From contig NZ_JAGGLM010000004.1 in assembly GCF_017874415.1 (NCBI RefSeq), positions 103,816 through 167,815 on the forward strand: a DNA stretch of 64,000 nt, given 5' to 3'. A program made the position numbers and the translations under genes. Below the pieces are notes generated by a model, which had not been told where the DNA came from, did not search any database, and was given only the letters and a program-made list of their open reading frames with translations. The stretch comes from Clostridium algifaecis (lineage in GTDB: Bacteria; Bacillota; Clostridia; Clostridiales; Clostridiaceae). Shown here in pieces: positions 38,439 through 48,302 of this stretch; the stretch's first letter is position 1, and every line of letters begins with the position of its first letter.

Positions 38439-39215
38439 TCAGTGAAATTTAGAAAAAAATCCACCATCTTTTTTATTACTCTTATTTTCTAATTCAGGTT
38501 CTTTTTCAGAAGGTTCACTTTTTATTAAATCTTTTTGAGTACGGGCTAAGTCCTTAATTTTCTGTGGAGACATAGTAGATGTTATTATCTGGCTGAACCA
38601 TATCAAAGAATCTTCGCTTTTATCTAGACGTCTTTTTAGTTCGCCTATTAGGTACATTGTGGTGAATTTATTCATTCCATATATAGGGGATGGTTCATTA
38701 TAATAGGCAGTACTTAAATTCTCTAAAGCTTGATTTAAAAATTGAAGTTCATTTTTATCATCTTCTTTAAGCCTGTACATCCATGCTAGTTTTAAATAAT
38801 TCATTGCTTTTTTGCTTTCTCTAGCACCTATAGTGTAATAATTCAATAAAGATAATTTATATCTCTGTATAGCTATATTTATGTCATAAACTTCAGGATA
38901 GTTTTTTTTATGCCACTTAGGAGTTATTTTTTCTCTTATTTTATCAGCAGCGTAATCACTTAAGTTTTCAAAATCAGTTTTTATTGATGCATATCCACAT
39001 TCATTACATACCCAAACATCGTAAAAATATGGGCTTATTCTGGAATATCTTATAAAAAAATCGGAATCTTTTTTTAAAATTCTATATGAATTCTTTTTAA
39101 TAGACTTGGCATTAAATACTGCTTCACATACAGGGCAAGTTACTTTTCTGTTGTATAACATAGATAGTTGTTCATCTGGATTATATAAAATTGTGTTATT
39201 TATTTCTTTAGACAT
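38439..39215 (-). CDS. DUF2225 family zinc-ribbon and TPR-like protein
   Basis: 258 residues from ATG 39215; the frame extends to a GTG at 39227, but GAGGG fits the ATG better. The N-terminus has two Cys pairs, CPVC and CNEC (about 20 to 75), likely a zinc ribbon, followed by helical repeats that look like TPRs (KAMNYLKLAWMYR, and others). The tail is charged and ends GGFFSKFH. The family is common in Firmicutes but has no established function. It is transcribed alone, converging on the phosphoesterase gene. Confidence 0.85.
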   Translation of the reverse strand: MSKEINNTILYNPDEQLSMLYNRKVTCPVCEAVFNAKSIKKNSYRILKKDSDFFIRYSRISPYFYDVWVCNECGYASIKTDFENLSDYAADKIREKITPKWHKKNYPEVYDINIAIQRYKLSLLNYYTIGARESKKAMNYLKLAWMYRLKEDDKNELQFLNQALENLSTAYYNEPSPIYGMNKFTTMYLIGELKRRLDKSEDSLIWFSQIITSTMSPQKIKDLARTQKDLIKSEPSEKEPELENKSNKKDGGFFSKFH

Positions 39216-39402
39216 ATAAAATTTCACCCTCGTTAATTAATATAGTAATATAATATAATTATATCAGAAAAATATAAAGATAGTTTTATTTAATGATGTA
39301 ATTGTTTTAAATTAGGTTTTGATTTTATAAGATTTTTAGTATAAAATAATTTTAGCTTGAGTTAGGAACAAGAACGTATATCTACATGGGAGTGAATAAA
39401 AT

Positions 39403-40197
39403 ATGGCGATGGCTGAGTGGAAAACATTTTTAATACCATATGAACAGGCAGTTGAAGAATTGAAAGTAAAATTAAAGAGCATAAGACGTGAATATAGAAG
39501 AAGAAATGAGTATTCCCCTATAGAATTTGTAACAGGTAGAGTAAAAGAGATATCAAGTATACTTGAAAAAGCAGATAAGTTCGACATACCTTTTAACAGG
39601 ATAGGATATGAGATGGAAGATATAGCAGGTATTAGAGTTATGTGCCAATTTGTAGATGATGTTAAAAAAGTAGTAGAGATAATAAGAAATAGAAAAGATA
39701 TGCAGATAATGTATGAAAAGGATTATGTAACTAATGTAAAAAAAAGTGGATATAGAAGTTATCATATAATAATAAAATATCCTGTAAATATGGCAGAAGG
39801 AGAAAAAGACATACTGGCTGAATTTCAGATAAGGACTCTTGCAATGAATTTTTGGGCAACTATAGAACATTCATTAAATTATAAATATAAACATGAAATA
39901 CCAGATGCTATTAAGGACAAACTTAAAAGTGCAGCAGATCTGGCATTCAAACTTGACGGACAAATGTTGGAAATTAAAGATGAAATAAAGGATGCCCAAA
40001 AATTATTTGAAGTAAAGTCCAGTCTTGTTTCAGATATAATGAATAATATAATCACACTTTCATCCATGGGTAAATTAACCGATTCTACCAGATGCCAAAA
40101 ACAGCTAAATAAGGTGATTGAAGAAGGAGAAGTTTTAGACCTTGTAAACTTATTAAAATTTACTGAGAAAACAATTCAAATGTATAATAGACAATAA
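39403..40197 (+). CDS. relQ: Small alarmone synthetase, RelQ/YjbM type
   Basis: 264 residues with the RelA/SpoT synthetase domain only; no HD hydrolase and no TGS-ACT tail. It makes (p)ppGpp from GDP or GTP and ATP. Motifs include AGIRVMCQFVDDV, SGYRSYHIIIKYPV and EFQIRTLAMNFWATIEHSLNYKYK with the catalytic Glu. Small synthetases of this type are usually controlled by transcription or RNA binding. GGGAGTG precedes the ATG. The chosen symbol follows the SAS1 (RelQ) class by length, and is less certain than the function. Confidence 0.88.
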   Translation: MAMAEWKTFLIPYEQAVEELKVKLKSIRREYRRRNEYSPIEFVTGRVKEISSILEKADKFDIPFNRIGYEMEDIAGIRVMCQFVDDVKKVVEIIRNRKDMQIMYEKDYVTNVKKSGYRSYHIIIKYPVNMAEGEKDILAEFQIRTLAMNFWATIEHSLNYKYKHEIPDAIKDKLKSAADLAFKLDGQMLEIKDEIKDAQKLFEVKSSLVSDIMNNIITLSSMGKLTDSTRCQKQLNKVIEEGEVLDLVNLLKFTEKTIQMYNRQ

Positions 40198-40224
40198 AAT
40201 GGAATGGATAATTTATAATAATTA

Positions 40225-40261
40225 AAGGAACAGCAAATATAATAATTATTTACTGCTCCTT
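40225..40261. terminator. Hairpin between convergent relQ and leuS
   Basis: AAGGAACAGCAAATA and TATTTACTGCTCCTT pair with two A-C mismatches. The T tails are short on both sides; a bidirectional terminator is likely. Confidence 0.5.
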
Positions 40262-40282
40262 ATAAAACTGTTATTTATAAAT

Positions 40283-42715
40283 TTATTTGGCAACTATATT
40301 CACAAGTCGTCCTTTTACTACTATAATCTTTTTAATGGATTTATCCCCTATAGCTGATTTTACATTTTCTTCTGCTAGAGACTTTTCTTTTATATCATCT
40401 TCAGATAAATCACTTGATATATTTATTTTTGACCTTATCTTTCCATTAACCTGAATTGCAATTTCAATAGTATCTTTTACAAGAGCTTTTGGATCAAATT
40501 CAGGCCATTTTTCATTAAATATTGAATAATGTTGTCCTAGAGACTCCCACTGTTCTTCTGAAAAATGTGGTGCAAAAGGAGATAGTATCTTTATAAAATC
40601 AAGTATAGTATCCTGTAAAAATTTTACGTTCTTATTTTCAACTTTTAAGTATTTTGAAATAGCATTTGTAAATTCCATGATTCTTGCAATGGATGTATTA
40701 AACTGAAATTTATTAGTGTCTTCAGATACTGATTTTATAGAAAAGTTTCTTACATAATTCAATTCCTTTTCAGCATCATCCATAGAAGTTTTATTGTTTT
40801 CAGGATCTTTAATTGTATCTTTTATTTGATCTATAGTTCTTTCTATTCTATCTACAAATTTTCCCATTGATTTAATTCCGTCTTCGTTCCATGCACCACC
40901 TTCTGCATAGTCGAATCCAAACATCAGGTACATTCTAAATACATCAGCACCATATTCTTCTATGCAGTCATCGGGTGAGATTGTATTGCCTTTTGATTTA
41001 CTCATTTTTTGACCATCAGGACCAAGTATTATTCCCTGATGTCTAAGTGATGAAAATGGCTCGTCAAAATCTATGAATCCCATATCTCTAAGTGCTTTGG
41101 TTATAAATCTGGCATATAAAAGGTGCATACAAGCATGTTCAGGACCACCTACGTACATATCAACAGGAAGCATTTTATCTATTTTTTCTTTATCAAAAGG
41201 CTTTTCACTGTTCTTATTGTCAACATATCTTAAATAATACCAGGAAGAACATACAAAGGTATCTAATGTATCAGCTTCTCTTTTTGCAGGACCACCACAA
41301 TGAGGACAGGTAGTATTCATAAATTCTTCAGACTTTAAAAGAGGAGATTTACCATCTGGAGAAAATTCTACATTGTATGGAAGTTTAACAGGCAGCTGAT
41401 CTTCAGGTATTGGAACTACTCCACATTTTTCACAATATACTACAGGAATAGGAGTTCCCCAGTATCTTTGCCTTGATACGAGCCAGTCTCTTAATCTATA
41501 ATTTACTTTTCCAGAACCAAGCCCCATACTTTCGAGTTTTTCAGTTATAGCTTTTTTACCCTCTTTTGTAGTTAAACCATTAAATTCGCCGCTGTTTATT
41601 ATTTTGCCGTATTGTACATAAGGAAGACTATCTCCTCCTTCTATAACTCTTTCAATAGGAAGTTTGTATTTTGTTGCAAAATCAAAATCCCTTTCATCAT
41701 GGGCAGGAACTGCCATTACAGCTCCAGTACCATAGGTATTTAATACATAGTCACCTATCCATATAGGAACTTTTCTTCCGTTTATAGGATTTATGGCATA
41801 AGAACCACTAAATACACCGGTTTTTTCTCGAGTAATTGACTGTCTTTCAATTTCGCTTTGCTTTTTAGCAGCATCCTTATATTTTTCTACGGCATCTTTA
41901 TATTGTTCTTTAGTTAGTTTATCTACTAATTTATTTTCAGGAGACAATACAACATAAGTAACACCGAATAATGTATCAACTCTTGTAGTAAATACACTGA
42001 ATTCGATATCCGAGTCTACAACCTTGAAGGTTACATTTGAACCTGTAGATTTACCTATCCAGTGTCTTTGCATGGCTTTTGTTTTTTCTGGCCAGTCAAG
42101 TTTATCTAAATATTGAAGAAGTTCTTCGGCATAATCTGTAATTTTAAAAAACCATTGAGTCAAATCTTTTTTAGTAACTTCAGTACCGCATCTTTCACAG
42201 AAACCATCCTGTACCTGCTCATTTGCGAGAACTGTTTTACAACTAGGGCACCAGTTTACTGGAGCATTTTTCCTATAAGCTAGACCATGTTTGTATAATT
42301 GCAGAAATAACCACTGATTCCACTTGTAATAATCAGGATGGCAGGTAATTACTTCGTTTTCCCAATTGAACATTGCACCCATGGAACGTAATTGTTTTTC
42401 CATAGTAGCTATATTTTTTTCTGTAGAATCACTTGGATGTATTCCTGTTTTAATAGCGTAATTTTCAGCAGGAAGGCCAAATGAATCAAATCCCATTGGC
42501 TGGAATACATTATATCCCTGCATCCTTTTTAATCTAGCCCAGGAGTCTACAGGGGCGTAATTAAACCAATGTCCTGCGTGAAGTCTGCTTCCAGATGGAT
42601 AAGAAAACATTTCTAGTACATATAATTTATTTTTTATATTGTTTTCATCAAATTTATAAATATGTGTGTCTTCCCATTTTTTTTGCCATTTTTTATCAAT
42701 TTTAGTGCTGTACAT
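40283..42715 (-). CDS. leuS: Leucyl-tRNA synthetase
   Basis: 810 residues, the standard class I bacterial LeuRS. The HIGH-type signature is HAGH (about 42-45, in [14 protein letters not shown]), KMSKS is in [14 protein letters not shown], and the editing domain contains [19 protein letters not shown]. There is a zinc finger CPSC/CERC around residue 160. ATG at 42715 has GGGAGAG upstream. A T-box lies about 70 bp upstream, so uncharged tRNA-Leu should raise expression. Confidence 0.98.
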   Translation of the reverse strand: MYSTKIDKKWQKKWEDTHIYKFDENNIKNKLYVLEMFSYPSGSRLHAGHWFNYAPVDSWARLKRMQGYNVFQPMGFDSFGLPAENYAIKTGIHPSDSTEKNIATMEKQLRSMGAMFNWENEVITCHPDYYKWNQWLFLQLYKHGLAYRKNAPVNWCPSCKTVLANEQVQDGFCERCGTEVTKKDLTQWFFKITDYAEELLQYLDKLDWPEKTKAMQRHWIGKSTGSNVTFKVVDSDIEFSVFTTRVDTLFGVTYVVLSPENKLVDKLTKEQYKDAVEKYKDAAKKQSEIERQSITREKTGVFSGSYAINPINGRKVPIWIGDYVLNTYGTGAVMAVPAHDERDFDFATKYKLPIERVIEGGDSLPYVQYGKIINSGEFNGLTTKEGKKAITEKLESMGLGSGKVNYRLRDWLVSRQRYWGTPIPVVYCEKCGVVPIPEDQLPVKLPYNVEFSPDGKSPLLKSEEFMNTTCPHCGGPAKREADTLDTFVCSSWYYLRYVDNKNSEKPFDKEKIDKMLPVDMYVGGPEHACMHLLYARFITKALRDMGFIDFDEPFSSLRHQGIILGPDGQKMSKSKGNTISPDDCIEEYGADVFRMYLMFGFDYAEGGAWNEDGIKSMGKFVDRIERTIDQIKDTIKDPENNKTSMDDAEKELNYVRNFSIKSVSEDTNKFQFNTSIARIMEFTNAISKYLKVENKNVKFLQDTILDFIKILSPFAPHFSEEQWESLGQHYSIFNEKWPEFDPKALVKDTIEIAIQVNGKIRSKINISSDLSEDDIKEKSLAEENVKSAIGDKSIKKIIVVKGRLVNIVAK

Positions 42716-42784
42716 ATAAAATCTCTCCCTTGTTTATAATTAGCTTGCAGTTTAAATATGAAGTGACTCTATTTTTATTCAAAA

Positions 42785-43023
42785 TATAAAAAACTTTTCA
42801 TCTCTGCTAAAGAGACGAAAAGTTTAATTTCCGCGGTACCACTCTAATTAAATCAACAATTGATTTCACTTAAAATATAACGGCTTTATACCGTATCTGA
42901 TTTTTTCAGATAAGCTCATAAGGTGAGTTCATACTTTAAATTACGCCGCCTTTCACCAGATAGCAGCTCTCTTTAGAAATATAAATATTACTGATCCTTA
43001 TTCAAAGCTAATGTTAACTTATC
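42785..43023 (-). promoter_or_regulatory. T-box riboswitch of leuS (Leu CUC specifier)
   Basis: Read on the - strand: stem I with the GGTGAAAGGCGGC-type distal part, a specifier region with GAACTCACC (codon CTC at 42925-42927 on the - strand), the invariant T-box GAGTGGTACCGCGG (42831-42846), and a terminator AAACTTTTCGTCTCT / AGAGATGAAAAGTTT (42791-42825) with a T run. Uncharged tRNA-Leu should pair with the specifier and with the T-box bulge to block termination. Confidence 0.95.
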
Positions 43024-43029
43024 TCACAT

Positions 43030-43057
43030 TTTATAATATATAATAACATTTTGTCAA
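43030..43057 (-). promoter_or_regulatory. Promoter of the leuS T-box transcript
   Basis: On the - strand TTGACA (43057-43052) and TATAAA (43035-43030) with a 16-base spacer, just upstream of the T-box. Confidence 0.85.
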
Positions 43058-43066
43058 GAATAATTT

Positions 43067-43095
43067 AAAAAAAAGAACTCAAAAGAAGAGTTCTT
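43067..43095 (-). terminator. Terminator of tRNA-Gln
   Basis: On the - strand AAGAACTC pairs with GAGTTCTT (43073-43080 and 43088-43095), then a run of eight T. It starts directly after the CCA end. Confidence 0.95.
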
Positions 43096-43170
43096 TGGCT
43101 GCCCATGCTGGATTCGAACCAACACATACCTGTTCCAGAGACAGGTGCCTTACCATTTGGCGAATGGGCA
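43096..43170 (-). tRNA. tRNA-Gln (CTG)
   Basis: 75 nt with encoded CCA. Anticodon CTG in the loop CTCTGGA between CCTGT and ACAGG; acceptor TGCCCAT pairs ATGGGCA; T arm is GTTGGTTCGAATCCAGC-like. Reads CAG codons. Confidence 0.95.
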
Positions 43171-43260
43171 TCACACTGTTGTAAGCTGTCAACATAAAAT
43201 ATTATACCATTTTATATTAATATGTCAACATAAAATTCAAGATTTTAATAAATAATGACA

Positions 43261-43770
43261 TTATTTATTAAGTTTTCTATTTATAAAATTTATAATTAAG
43301 GTTAAAAGATAGTCATATATCAGAAAAACTATTTGAAGCCCGATTATAACAAGGTAAATGTTATATTTTATATTGAATAATCCAGGAAAAAACAATTTAT
43401 AAATATAAAGTAATGTTATTGTACAAATATTAAAAAAAGCTAATTTTAAAATTATTTCTATAAATAATTTTCTTATTCGTTCTATATAGAATTTAACTAA
43501 TCCATATAATCCAAAAAATAGTATATAAGCTATAACTGTAAATTTAATTCCACATATCAAAAGAGAAAGTATAGAAGTTGAAATATAAAGTGATATTGTG
43601 TTTTTTAAATTTGTTGTTAGTATTGAAAGAGGTATAATAAAAGATGCTACTGCAAGTATATACATTTTATTTACAGGAACTATTCCGCTTAAATAAACTA
43701 GAATTATCCCAACACCTGTTAGCAGTCCGCCAGTAGCCATGTATTTAGATTTATTTAGATTATTATCCAT
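43261..43770 (-). CDS. Small polytopic membrane protein
   Basis: 169 residues with about five hydrophobic segments and few charged loops, ending in a basic tail. I do not recognise the family and see no catalytic motif. It has GGAGGTAT upstream and lies 46 bases after the DnaJ-like gene on the same strand, so it is probably the last gene of the CYTH-DUF5685-DnaJ operon. Confidence 0.75.
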   Translation of the reverse strand: MDNNLNKSKYMATGGLLTGVGIILVYLSGIVPVNKMYILAVASFIIPLSILTTNLKNTISLYISTSILSLLICGIKFTVIAYILFFGLYGLVKFYIERIRKLFIEIILKLAFFNICTITLLYIYKLFFPGLFNIKYNIYLVIIGLQIVFLIYDYLLTLIINFINRKLNK

Positions 43771-43816
43771 TGTTATACCTCCATTTGAATTTCATAATTA
43801 TAAAAAATTATGTATG

Positions 43817-44416
43817 TTAGCAGCCGCCGCCACCGCCGCCGCATAGACAGTCTAAGCAATAAAGTGTTGCACAAATGTTACATATATCTGAATCTTGTCT
43901 TCTTGTATTGTAATATGGTTGTCTGTATGTATTATTCATATTTTGAAGTTTATTTAATGCTTCTCTGTATTTAAAGTTATTTGGATCAAGACTGCAAGCT
44001 GTGTTTAAATTGTTAAACGCATCATTGTACCAGCCTTTTCTAAGATTAAGTATTCCCATAAGGTAATTCCACTCTGCGTCTCTTGAACGGCATTCTGCGA
44101 GCTTTTGTTCTGCACTTCTCAAATCTCCATTATTTATATCAACTTCAATAGATTTATAAAGTCCTGAATCTTCACCTGAATAGTTACTATCATTATTGTT
44201 GTAAGAGTTATTTCCGTAATTTGAATTTGATCCACTTTTCATGAGATAATCATAAGCTTCATTTATATCTCTCATTTTATCTTCTGCCAGATCTTTCAAA
44301 GGATTATTTCCATATTGATCTGGATGATATTTTTTTGCCAGTTGTCTGTAGGCTTTTTTGATTTCATCTTTTGAAGCATTTTCATTTATACCAAGCACTT
44401 CATAAGGATTTTTCAT
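43817..44416 (-). CDS. J-domain protein with TPR-like region and Cys-Gly tail
   Basis: 199 residues. The N-terminus is a J domain: [27 protein letters not shown] region and the HPD triplet in KYHPDQYG (about 32-34), which stimulates DnaK. An Asn/Ser-rich linker follows (about 63-85), then helices resembling a TPR pair (residues about 90-160), and a C-terminus with six or seven Cys (CNIC, YCLDC, then GGGGGGC), likely a metal site or membrane-proximal tail. It is not canonical DnaJ, which has a zinc-finger core and a longer C-terminal domain. Its start overlaps the DUF5685 gene by 17 bases. Confidence 0.85.
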   Translation of the reverse strand: MKNPYEVLGINENASKDEIKKAYRQLAKKYHPDQYGNNPLKDLAEDKMRDINEAYDYLMKSGSNSNYGNNSYNNNDSNYSGEDSGLYKSIEVDINNGDLRSAEQKLAECRSRDAEWNYLMGILNLRKGWYNDAFNNLNTACSLDPNNFKYREALNKLQNMNNTYRQPYYNTRRQDSDICNICATLYCLDCLCGGGGGGC

Positions 44417-45275
44417 TTTTATAGGCTCCTCTCATAAACACTTTATCCATTTTTTCTAAAAGTCCATATTGCAAAATATTATAAAGCAATTCCCTATTTT
44501 TTATTATGGGAAGTTTGTTAAAAAAATCCATGCATCTTGAAGCACATGTTCCCAAAATAAAATCAACTTTAGCTTTAATTTCTAAATAAAACTTATCATA
44601 ACTTAAATTTTTATTGTTAAAACAATGATTTAACACATTAAAATTACCGTTTCTCATATCTTTCTTTAAATCATCTAAAGAATCTATTATATAAATCCAT
44701 TTTCCTAGATTATACCCCAGCCAATATAAATTTTCACTATCTTTATGTGAGTAATTTGATAATATAAAAGCAGTAAGATCTGAAAAGTGGTGGCATATAC
44801 TATCAAAGGTTTTATTTTCAGCGTTATTTTCAATATCTGATAGTTTATATAAACTATTTTTTATATATTTTATATTTGGTTTAAAGCTTTCAGGAAGTTT
44901 GTTTAAATATCTTTTGAAACTATACGATAAAAATTTATCTTTTTTGGAATCATCATCCTGAATGTTATCTAAAAGTTTATAGTAGCTTAAACAAATATTA
45001 AAAAAGGCTGCATACTTTAAGGCAGACGTATCCTGCAGTATAGTCTTTTTCTTTGTAGGATGAATTAAGCATACTTCCCTTTTGTATATAATTTTATCTT
45101 CTGACAGGCTATCTAAAAGTATGGCAAGGAAGGTCATATCATAATTCAATGCTATTCTAGGAAAATTACCTATATTACTTTTTATGGATCTGCACAATCC
45201 ACAATAATATGCTTTGAATTTTTCAAAATCTTTTACCTTTAATTCTGGAATACATGGGGTAACATAACCAAACAT
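44400..45275 (-). CDS. DUF5685 family protein
   Basis: 291 residues. The N-terminus has the family features [10 protein letters not shown] and [14 protein letters not shown], with a further Cys in [12 protein letters not shown]; these Cys and His may bind metal. Much of the rest is alpha-helical, with a D-rich stretch ([12 protein letters not shown]) that recalls isoprenoid-synthase-like folds, though no complete catalytic motif is seen. The function of the family is not established. It lies 6 bp after the CYTH gene and overlaps the DnaJ-like gene, which is a tight operon. Confidence 0.8.
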   Translation of the reverse strand: MFGYVTPCIPELKVKDFEKFKAYYCGLCRSIKSNIGNFPRIALNYDMTFLAILLDSLSEDKIIYKREVCLIHPTKKKTILQDTSALKYAAFFNICLSYYKLLDNIQDDDSKKDKFLSYSFKRYLNKLPESFKPNIKYIKNSLYKLSDIENNAENKTFDSICHHFSDLTAFILSNYSHKDSENLYWLGYNLGKWIYIIDSLDDLKKDMRNGNFNVLNHCFNNKNLSYDKFYLEIKAKVDFILGTCASRCMDFFNKLPIIKNRELLYNILQYGLLEKMDKVFMRGAYKNEKSL

Positions 45276-45281
45276 TAAATT

Positions 45282-45815
45282 TTACCTTTCTTTTTTTAGT
45301 ATGTCATATATTGTATCCGATGTAGTATCATGAATTGTGTAACCTAAAAGATTAACAATTTCTTTGAGCTCGTCAGTTTCCGCTGTTTCAATTTCTAAAT
45401 AAGGAAAAGGGCAGAATGACTTATCATTTATATCTATTTCTATAAGACTATTTTTATATTTATAGCTTTCTCTATATCTTTTTATGGATTGCTGCAATTC
45501 AAGTCCGAGGGACTGAAATATTTTTTCTCCTGTTTTCCCATCAGATATTTTAACTTCATTTTCATCCATTATCTTATAGATTCCCTGGCTTACAAGCTTT
45601 TTTGTAGTCATATAGTAATCAACTTTTTTGGTAAGCATATTTTCTACTATTCTTATTCTAGCATATCCTTTATTATTTATTAAATGTTTGTCTTTGAAAT
45701 CATATATATTGTTTGTTTGATTTTCCATTTTTACCTTGGAAGCGTTTATAGATTGAAGTCTCTTTTTTATATCACAAACATTAATTTTGATTATTCTTGT
45801 TTCCAATTCCTGCAC
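45282..45815 (-). CDS. CYTH domain protein (class IV adenylate cyclase-like fold)
   Basis: 177 residues. CYTH domains bind triphosphate groups with metal inside a beta tunnel. Here E-x-E-x-K is seen as LETRIIK (residues 3-9), where the central Glu is Thr-Arg, so the signature is imperfect; later ARIRIVE, DYYMTTKKL, RYRESYKYK, IEIDIND and YLEIETAE supply the alternating charged residues of the tunnel. The start is GTG with only a weak GAG upstream. It is the first gene of the operon with DUF5685 and the J-domain protein. Activity on cAMP, thiamine triphosphate or tripolyphosphate cannot be chosen. Confidence 0.8.
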   Translation of the reverse strand: MQELETRIIKINVCDIKKRLQSINASKVKMENQTNNIYDFKDKHLINNKGYARIRIVENMLTKKVDYYMTTKKLVSQGIYKIMDENEVKISDGKTGEKIFQSLGLELQQSIKRYRESYKYKNSLIEIDINDKSFCPFPYLEIETAETDELKEIVNLLGYTIHDTTSDTIYDILKKER

Positions 45816-45869
45816 TTATATCAACTCGCTTTTTAAAATTGTCACTATTTTGAATTATATCATAAAGTT

Positions 45870-45909
45870 AAAAAAAAATTAATCCCTCTACATAATGTAT
45901 AGGGATTAA
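45870..45909 (-). terminator. Terminator of fba
   Basis: On the - strand AATCCCTATACAT pairs with ATGTAGAGGGATT (45881-45907) with one mismatch, then a run of nine T. Confidence 0.88.
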
Positions 45910-45962
45910 TTTACAAAATATAAGTTTTTATAATTTTAGTTAAATGGGGTTTAACTAAATAA

Positions 45963-46895
45963 CTAGTTTAATGAGTTAGCTGAGCCTAATACGTTGTCTA
46001 TTTTTCCTTCAACAACCTGTTGTATATAGTCTCTACCTGCGCCGACATATTTTCTTGGATCAAATACTTCAGGATGTTCTCCAAGAGTTTTTCTTATAGC
46101 AGCAGTCATAGCTAATCTCAAATCTGTATCCATATTTATTTTACATACTGCCATAGATGAAGCTTTCCTAAGCATATCTACAGGTATACCTTTAGCGTTA
46201 GCTATATTTCCACCGAATTTGTTACAAGTTGCAACAGCTTCTTGGTCAACAGCTGAAGCTCCATGAAGAACTATTGGGAAATTAGGAAGCTTTTCCTGTA
46301 CCTTCTCTAGTATATCAAATCTTAAGGCAGGTTTAAAGTTTGGTGGAAATTTAAATGCTCCATGAGAAGTACCTATAGCTATAGCCAATGAATCAATGCC
46401 AGTTTTGCCTACAAAATCTACAGCTTGATCTGGATCAGTATATATATGTTCAGCGGCAGAAACATCATCCTCTATTCCTGCTAAAACACCAAGTTCAGCT
46501 TCTACGACTACTCCATGAGCATGAGCATAGTCAGCAACTTCTTTTGTTTTTTGTACATTTTCATCATAATCAAAATGTGATCCATCAAACATGACAGATG
46601 TAAATCCGTTTTCTACACACAACTTAACAGTATCAAAATCTGGACCATGATCCAAATGAAGTGCGAGATCAATGCCTGTTTCCTCTACTGCAGCTTCAAC
46701 CATTGCTCTTATATATTTTGGACCAGCATATTTTATTGCACCTGCTGAACACTGTATGATAACCGCAGAATTTTTAGCTTTAGCTCCTCTGACTACACCT
46801 TGAAGTATCTCTAAGTTGTTTATATTGAAAGCACCTATAGAGTATTTACCAGCGTAAGCTTTTTTGAACATATCTTTTGTAGTAACTAATGACAT
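45963..46895 (-). CDS. fba: Class II fructose-1,6-bisphosphate aldolase
   Basis: 310 residues. This zinc enzyme cleaves fructose bisphosphate to DHAP and G3P in glycolysis. Visible are LHLDHGPD with Asp and His ligands, the EAELG segment, IGTSHGAFKFP, VLHGASAV, and NINMD-type C-terminal KINMDTDLR. The frame opens 18 bases further upstream at a TTG, but AAGGGTGGAAT is the ribosome binding site for the ATG at 46895. It is transcribed alone and has a strong terminator. Confidence 0.96.
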   Translation of the reverse strand: MSLVTTKDMFKKAYAGKYSIGAFNINNLEILQGVVRGAKAKNSAVIIQCSAGAIKYAGPKYIRAMVEAAVEETGIDLALHLDHGPDFDTVKLCVENGFTSVMFDGSHFDYDENVQKTKEVADYAHAHGVVVEAELGVLAGIEDDVSAAEHIYTDPDQAVDFVGKTGIDSLAIAIGTSHGAFKFPPNFKPALRFDILEKVQEKLPNFPIVLHGASAVDQEAVATCNKFGGNIANAKGIPVDMLRKASSMAVCKINMDTDLRLAMTAAIRKTLGEHPEVFDPRKYVGAGRDYIQQVVEGKIDNVLGSANSLN

Positions 46896-46967
46896 TTCTA
46901 TTCCACCCTTCAAAAATTTATTTTTAAATTTAAAACGATGTTAAAAATATATAATAATCGGTACAAT

Positions 46968-46984
46968 GGGAACTAAATAGTCCC
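46968..46984 (-). promoter_or_regulatory. Inverted repeat upstream of fba
   Basis: GGGAACTAAATAGTCCC forms two GGGACTA/TAGTCCC arms with one extra A. It lies about 75 bases upstream of the fba start. It may be an operator; no regulator can be named. Confidence 0.4.
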
Positions 46985-47097
46985 ACTGGGATTTAAATGT
47001 TTAATACTACTTCATTATAATCCATATAATTAATATTTTCCATACTTTAATTATAAATTATTCAATAAATTTTGTGAACTATATTCGGACCAAATGC

Positions 47098-47478
47098 TTA
47101 AAATAGGTTTATTATATTTAAACTTTCCATTTCACTTATACTCCCTATTATACCATGTATTATATTTATGGAAGCAAGTGCTTCTTCTTTATTTTTATAT
47201 ATTATGTGTTGCTTTAATTTTAAAAGTTCACTATTTATACTATCTATTTCGTTATGATTTGTAAATATAGATATTTTAGATGAATTTTTATCCCAATTTT
47301 TTGAAAATTCGTCTAAAAGTTTTTCAGCATTCTCAAATGAATTTGATTTTATAGCATTTTCTATATTAGTTGAAGAATATTTTAATGAAGTATTAGTTTT
47401 CTTTAAATAATTTACAGAGAAGATCATGCAAATAATCATTATCACAAATATTATAATAGAAGTTATAGAGCTTTTCAC
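47098..47478 (-). CDS. DUF4363 family protein
   Basis: 126 residues: one N-terminal membrane helix (about 5-24) and a helical extracytoplasmic domain with repeated Ser-, Asn- and Lys-rich helices. DUF4363 proteins are widespread in clostridia next to DUF421 genes, as here, and have no assigned activity. It starts 34 bases after the DUF421 gene, so the two are an operon. Confidence 0.8.
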   Translation of the reverse strand: MKSSITSIIIFVIMIICMIFSVNYLKKTNTSLKYSSTNIENAIKSNSFENAEKLLDEFSKNWDKNSSKISIFTNHNEIDSINSELLKLKQHIIYKNKEEALASINIIHGIIGSISEMESLNIINLF

Positions 47479-47512
47479 TTTATCACATCCAATCCTTTGA
47501 TAATTTAATGTC

Positions 47513-48184
47513 TTAATTTTTCAGCTGGTAAAAAAACTTACCTTTAGAATCCAACATAGCTATTAATATTTTTTCTGCCGAATGTATATTATTTTTTTTC
47601 ATCATATCTTTTAACCATTTACTATTTTTATGTATCATTTTTAGATTTTCAGTATTTACCTTTCCATCCAGTACAAGTGTTATAGGAAGTGCTTCTTGTG
47701 TAAATTGAATTTTCATGTCCTCTTTAGTTGCAGGTTCTGTATTTGTTTTTGGTATTACTGAAATTTTCCCGCTGGTTTCAAGAATGGCATATTCTATGTC
47801 AGATAAATTATAATAACCTTGAAGTCTAAGTTCTTCCAGCAAATCATTTAAGTTGAATTTTTCATTTTTTAACTCTTTTAAATTTAATTTACCCTTATCT
47901 ATTAATAAATTGGGTTTTCCACTTAAAAGCAATCTGAATTTTTCACTTTTAAGTTGTAACATAGCAAAAATTGTTTGTAAAAATAAAAGAGTGAGTATGG
48001 GTATTATTCCTCTTATTATTGATATTCTCGTATCCTGCATGGGGAGTGATGCAAGTTCTGATATCATAATGGCTATTACGAGTTCAAAAGGTTCCATTTC
48101 ACCTATTTGTTTTTTACCCATAAGCCTCATAGAAAGTACTACAATCAGATAAAGTATAATTGTTCTAAAAAGTACAATAAACAT
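47513..48184 (-). CDS. DUF421 (YetF-like) membrane protein
   Basis: 223 residues. Three membrane helices at the N-terminus (about 1-80) hold the family motif MRLMGKKQIGEMEPFELVIAIMISELASLPM. The cytoplasmic part has the DUF421 domain (PNLLIDKGKLNLKELKNEKFNL, LLEELRLQGYYNLSDIEYAILETSGKISVIP). The family relates to YetF and YrbG of sporulating bacilli. The long N-terminal extension in this frame is not credible: GAGGTGATTT serves the ATG at 48184. Confidence 0.88.
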   Translation of the reverse strand: MFIVLFRTIILYLIVVLSMRLMGKKQIGEMEPFELVIAIMISELASLPMQDTRISIIRGIIPILTLLFLQTIFAMLQLKSEKFRLLLSGKPNLLIDKGKLNLKELKNEKFNLNDLLEELRLQGYYNLSDIEYAILETSGKISVIPKTNTEPATKEDMKIQFTQEALPITLVLDGKVNTENLKMIHKNSKWLKDMMKKNNIHSAEKILIAMLDSKGKFFYQLKN

Positions 48185-48302
48185 GGAAATCACCTCAAGT
48201 TTATGTTTTACATTAATATTAAAAATATGAGTAAAATTAGAACATTTATATATAAATATGACGTATAATATTAGAGCAAGGTAAATTTGAGGAGATGAAA
48301 AT

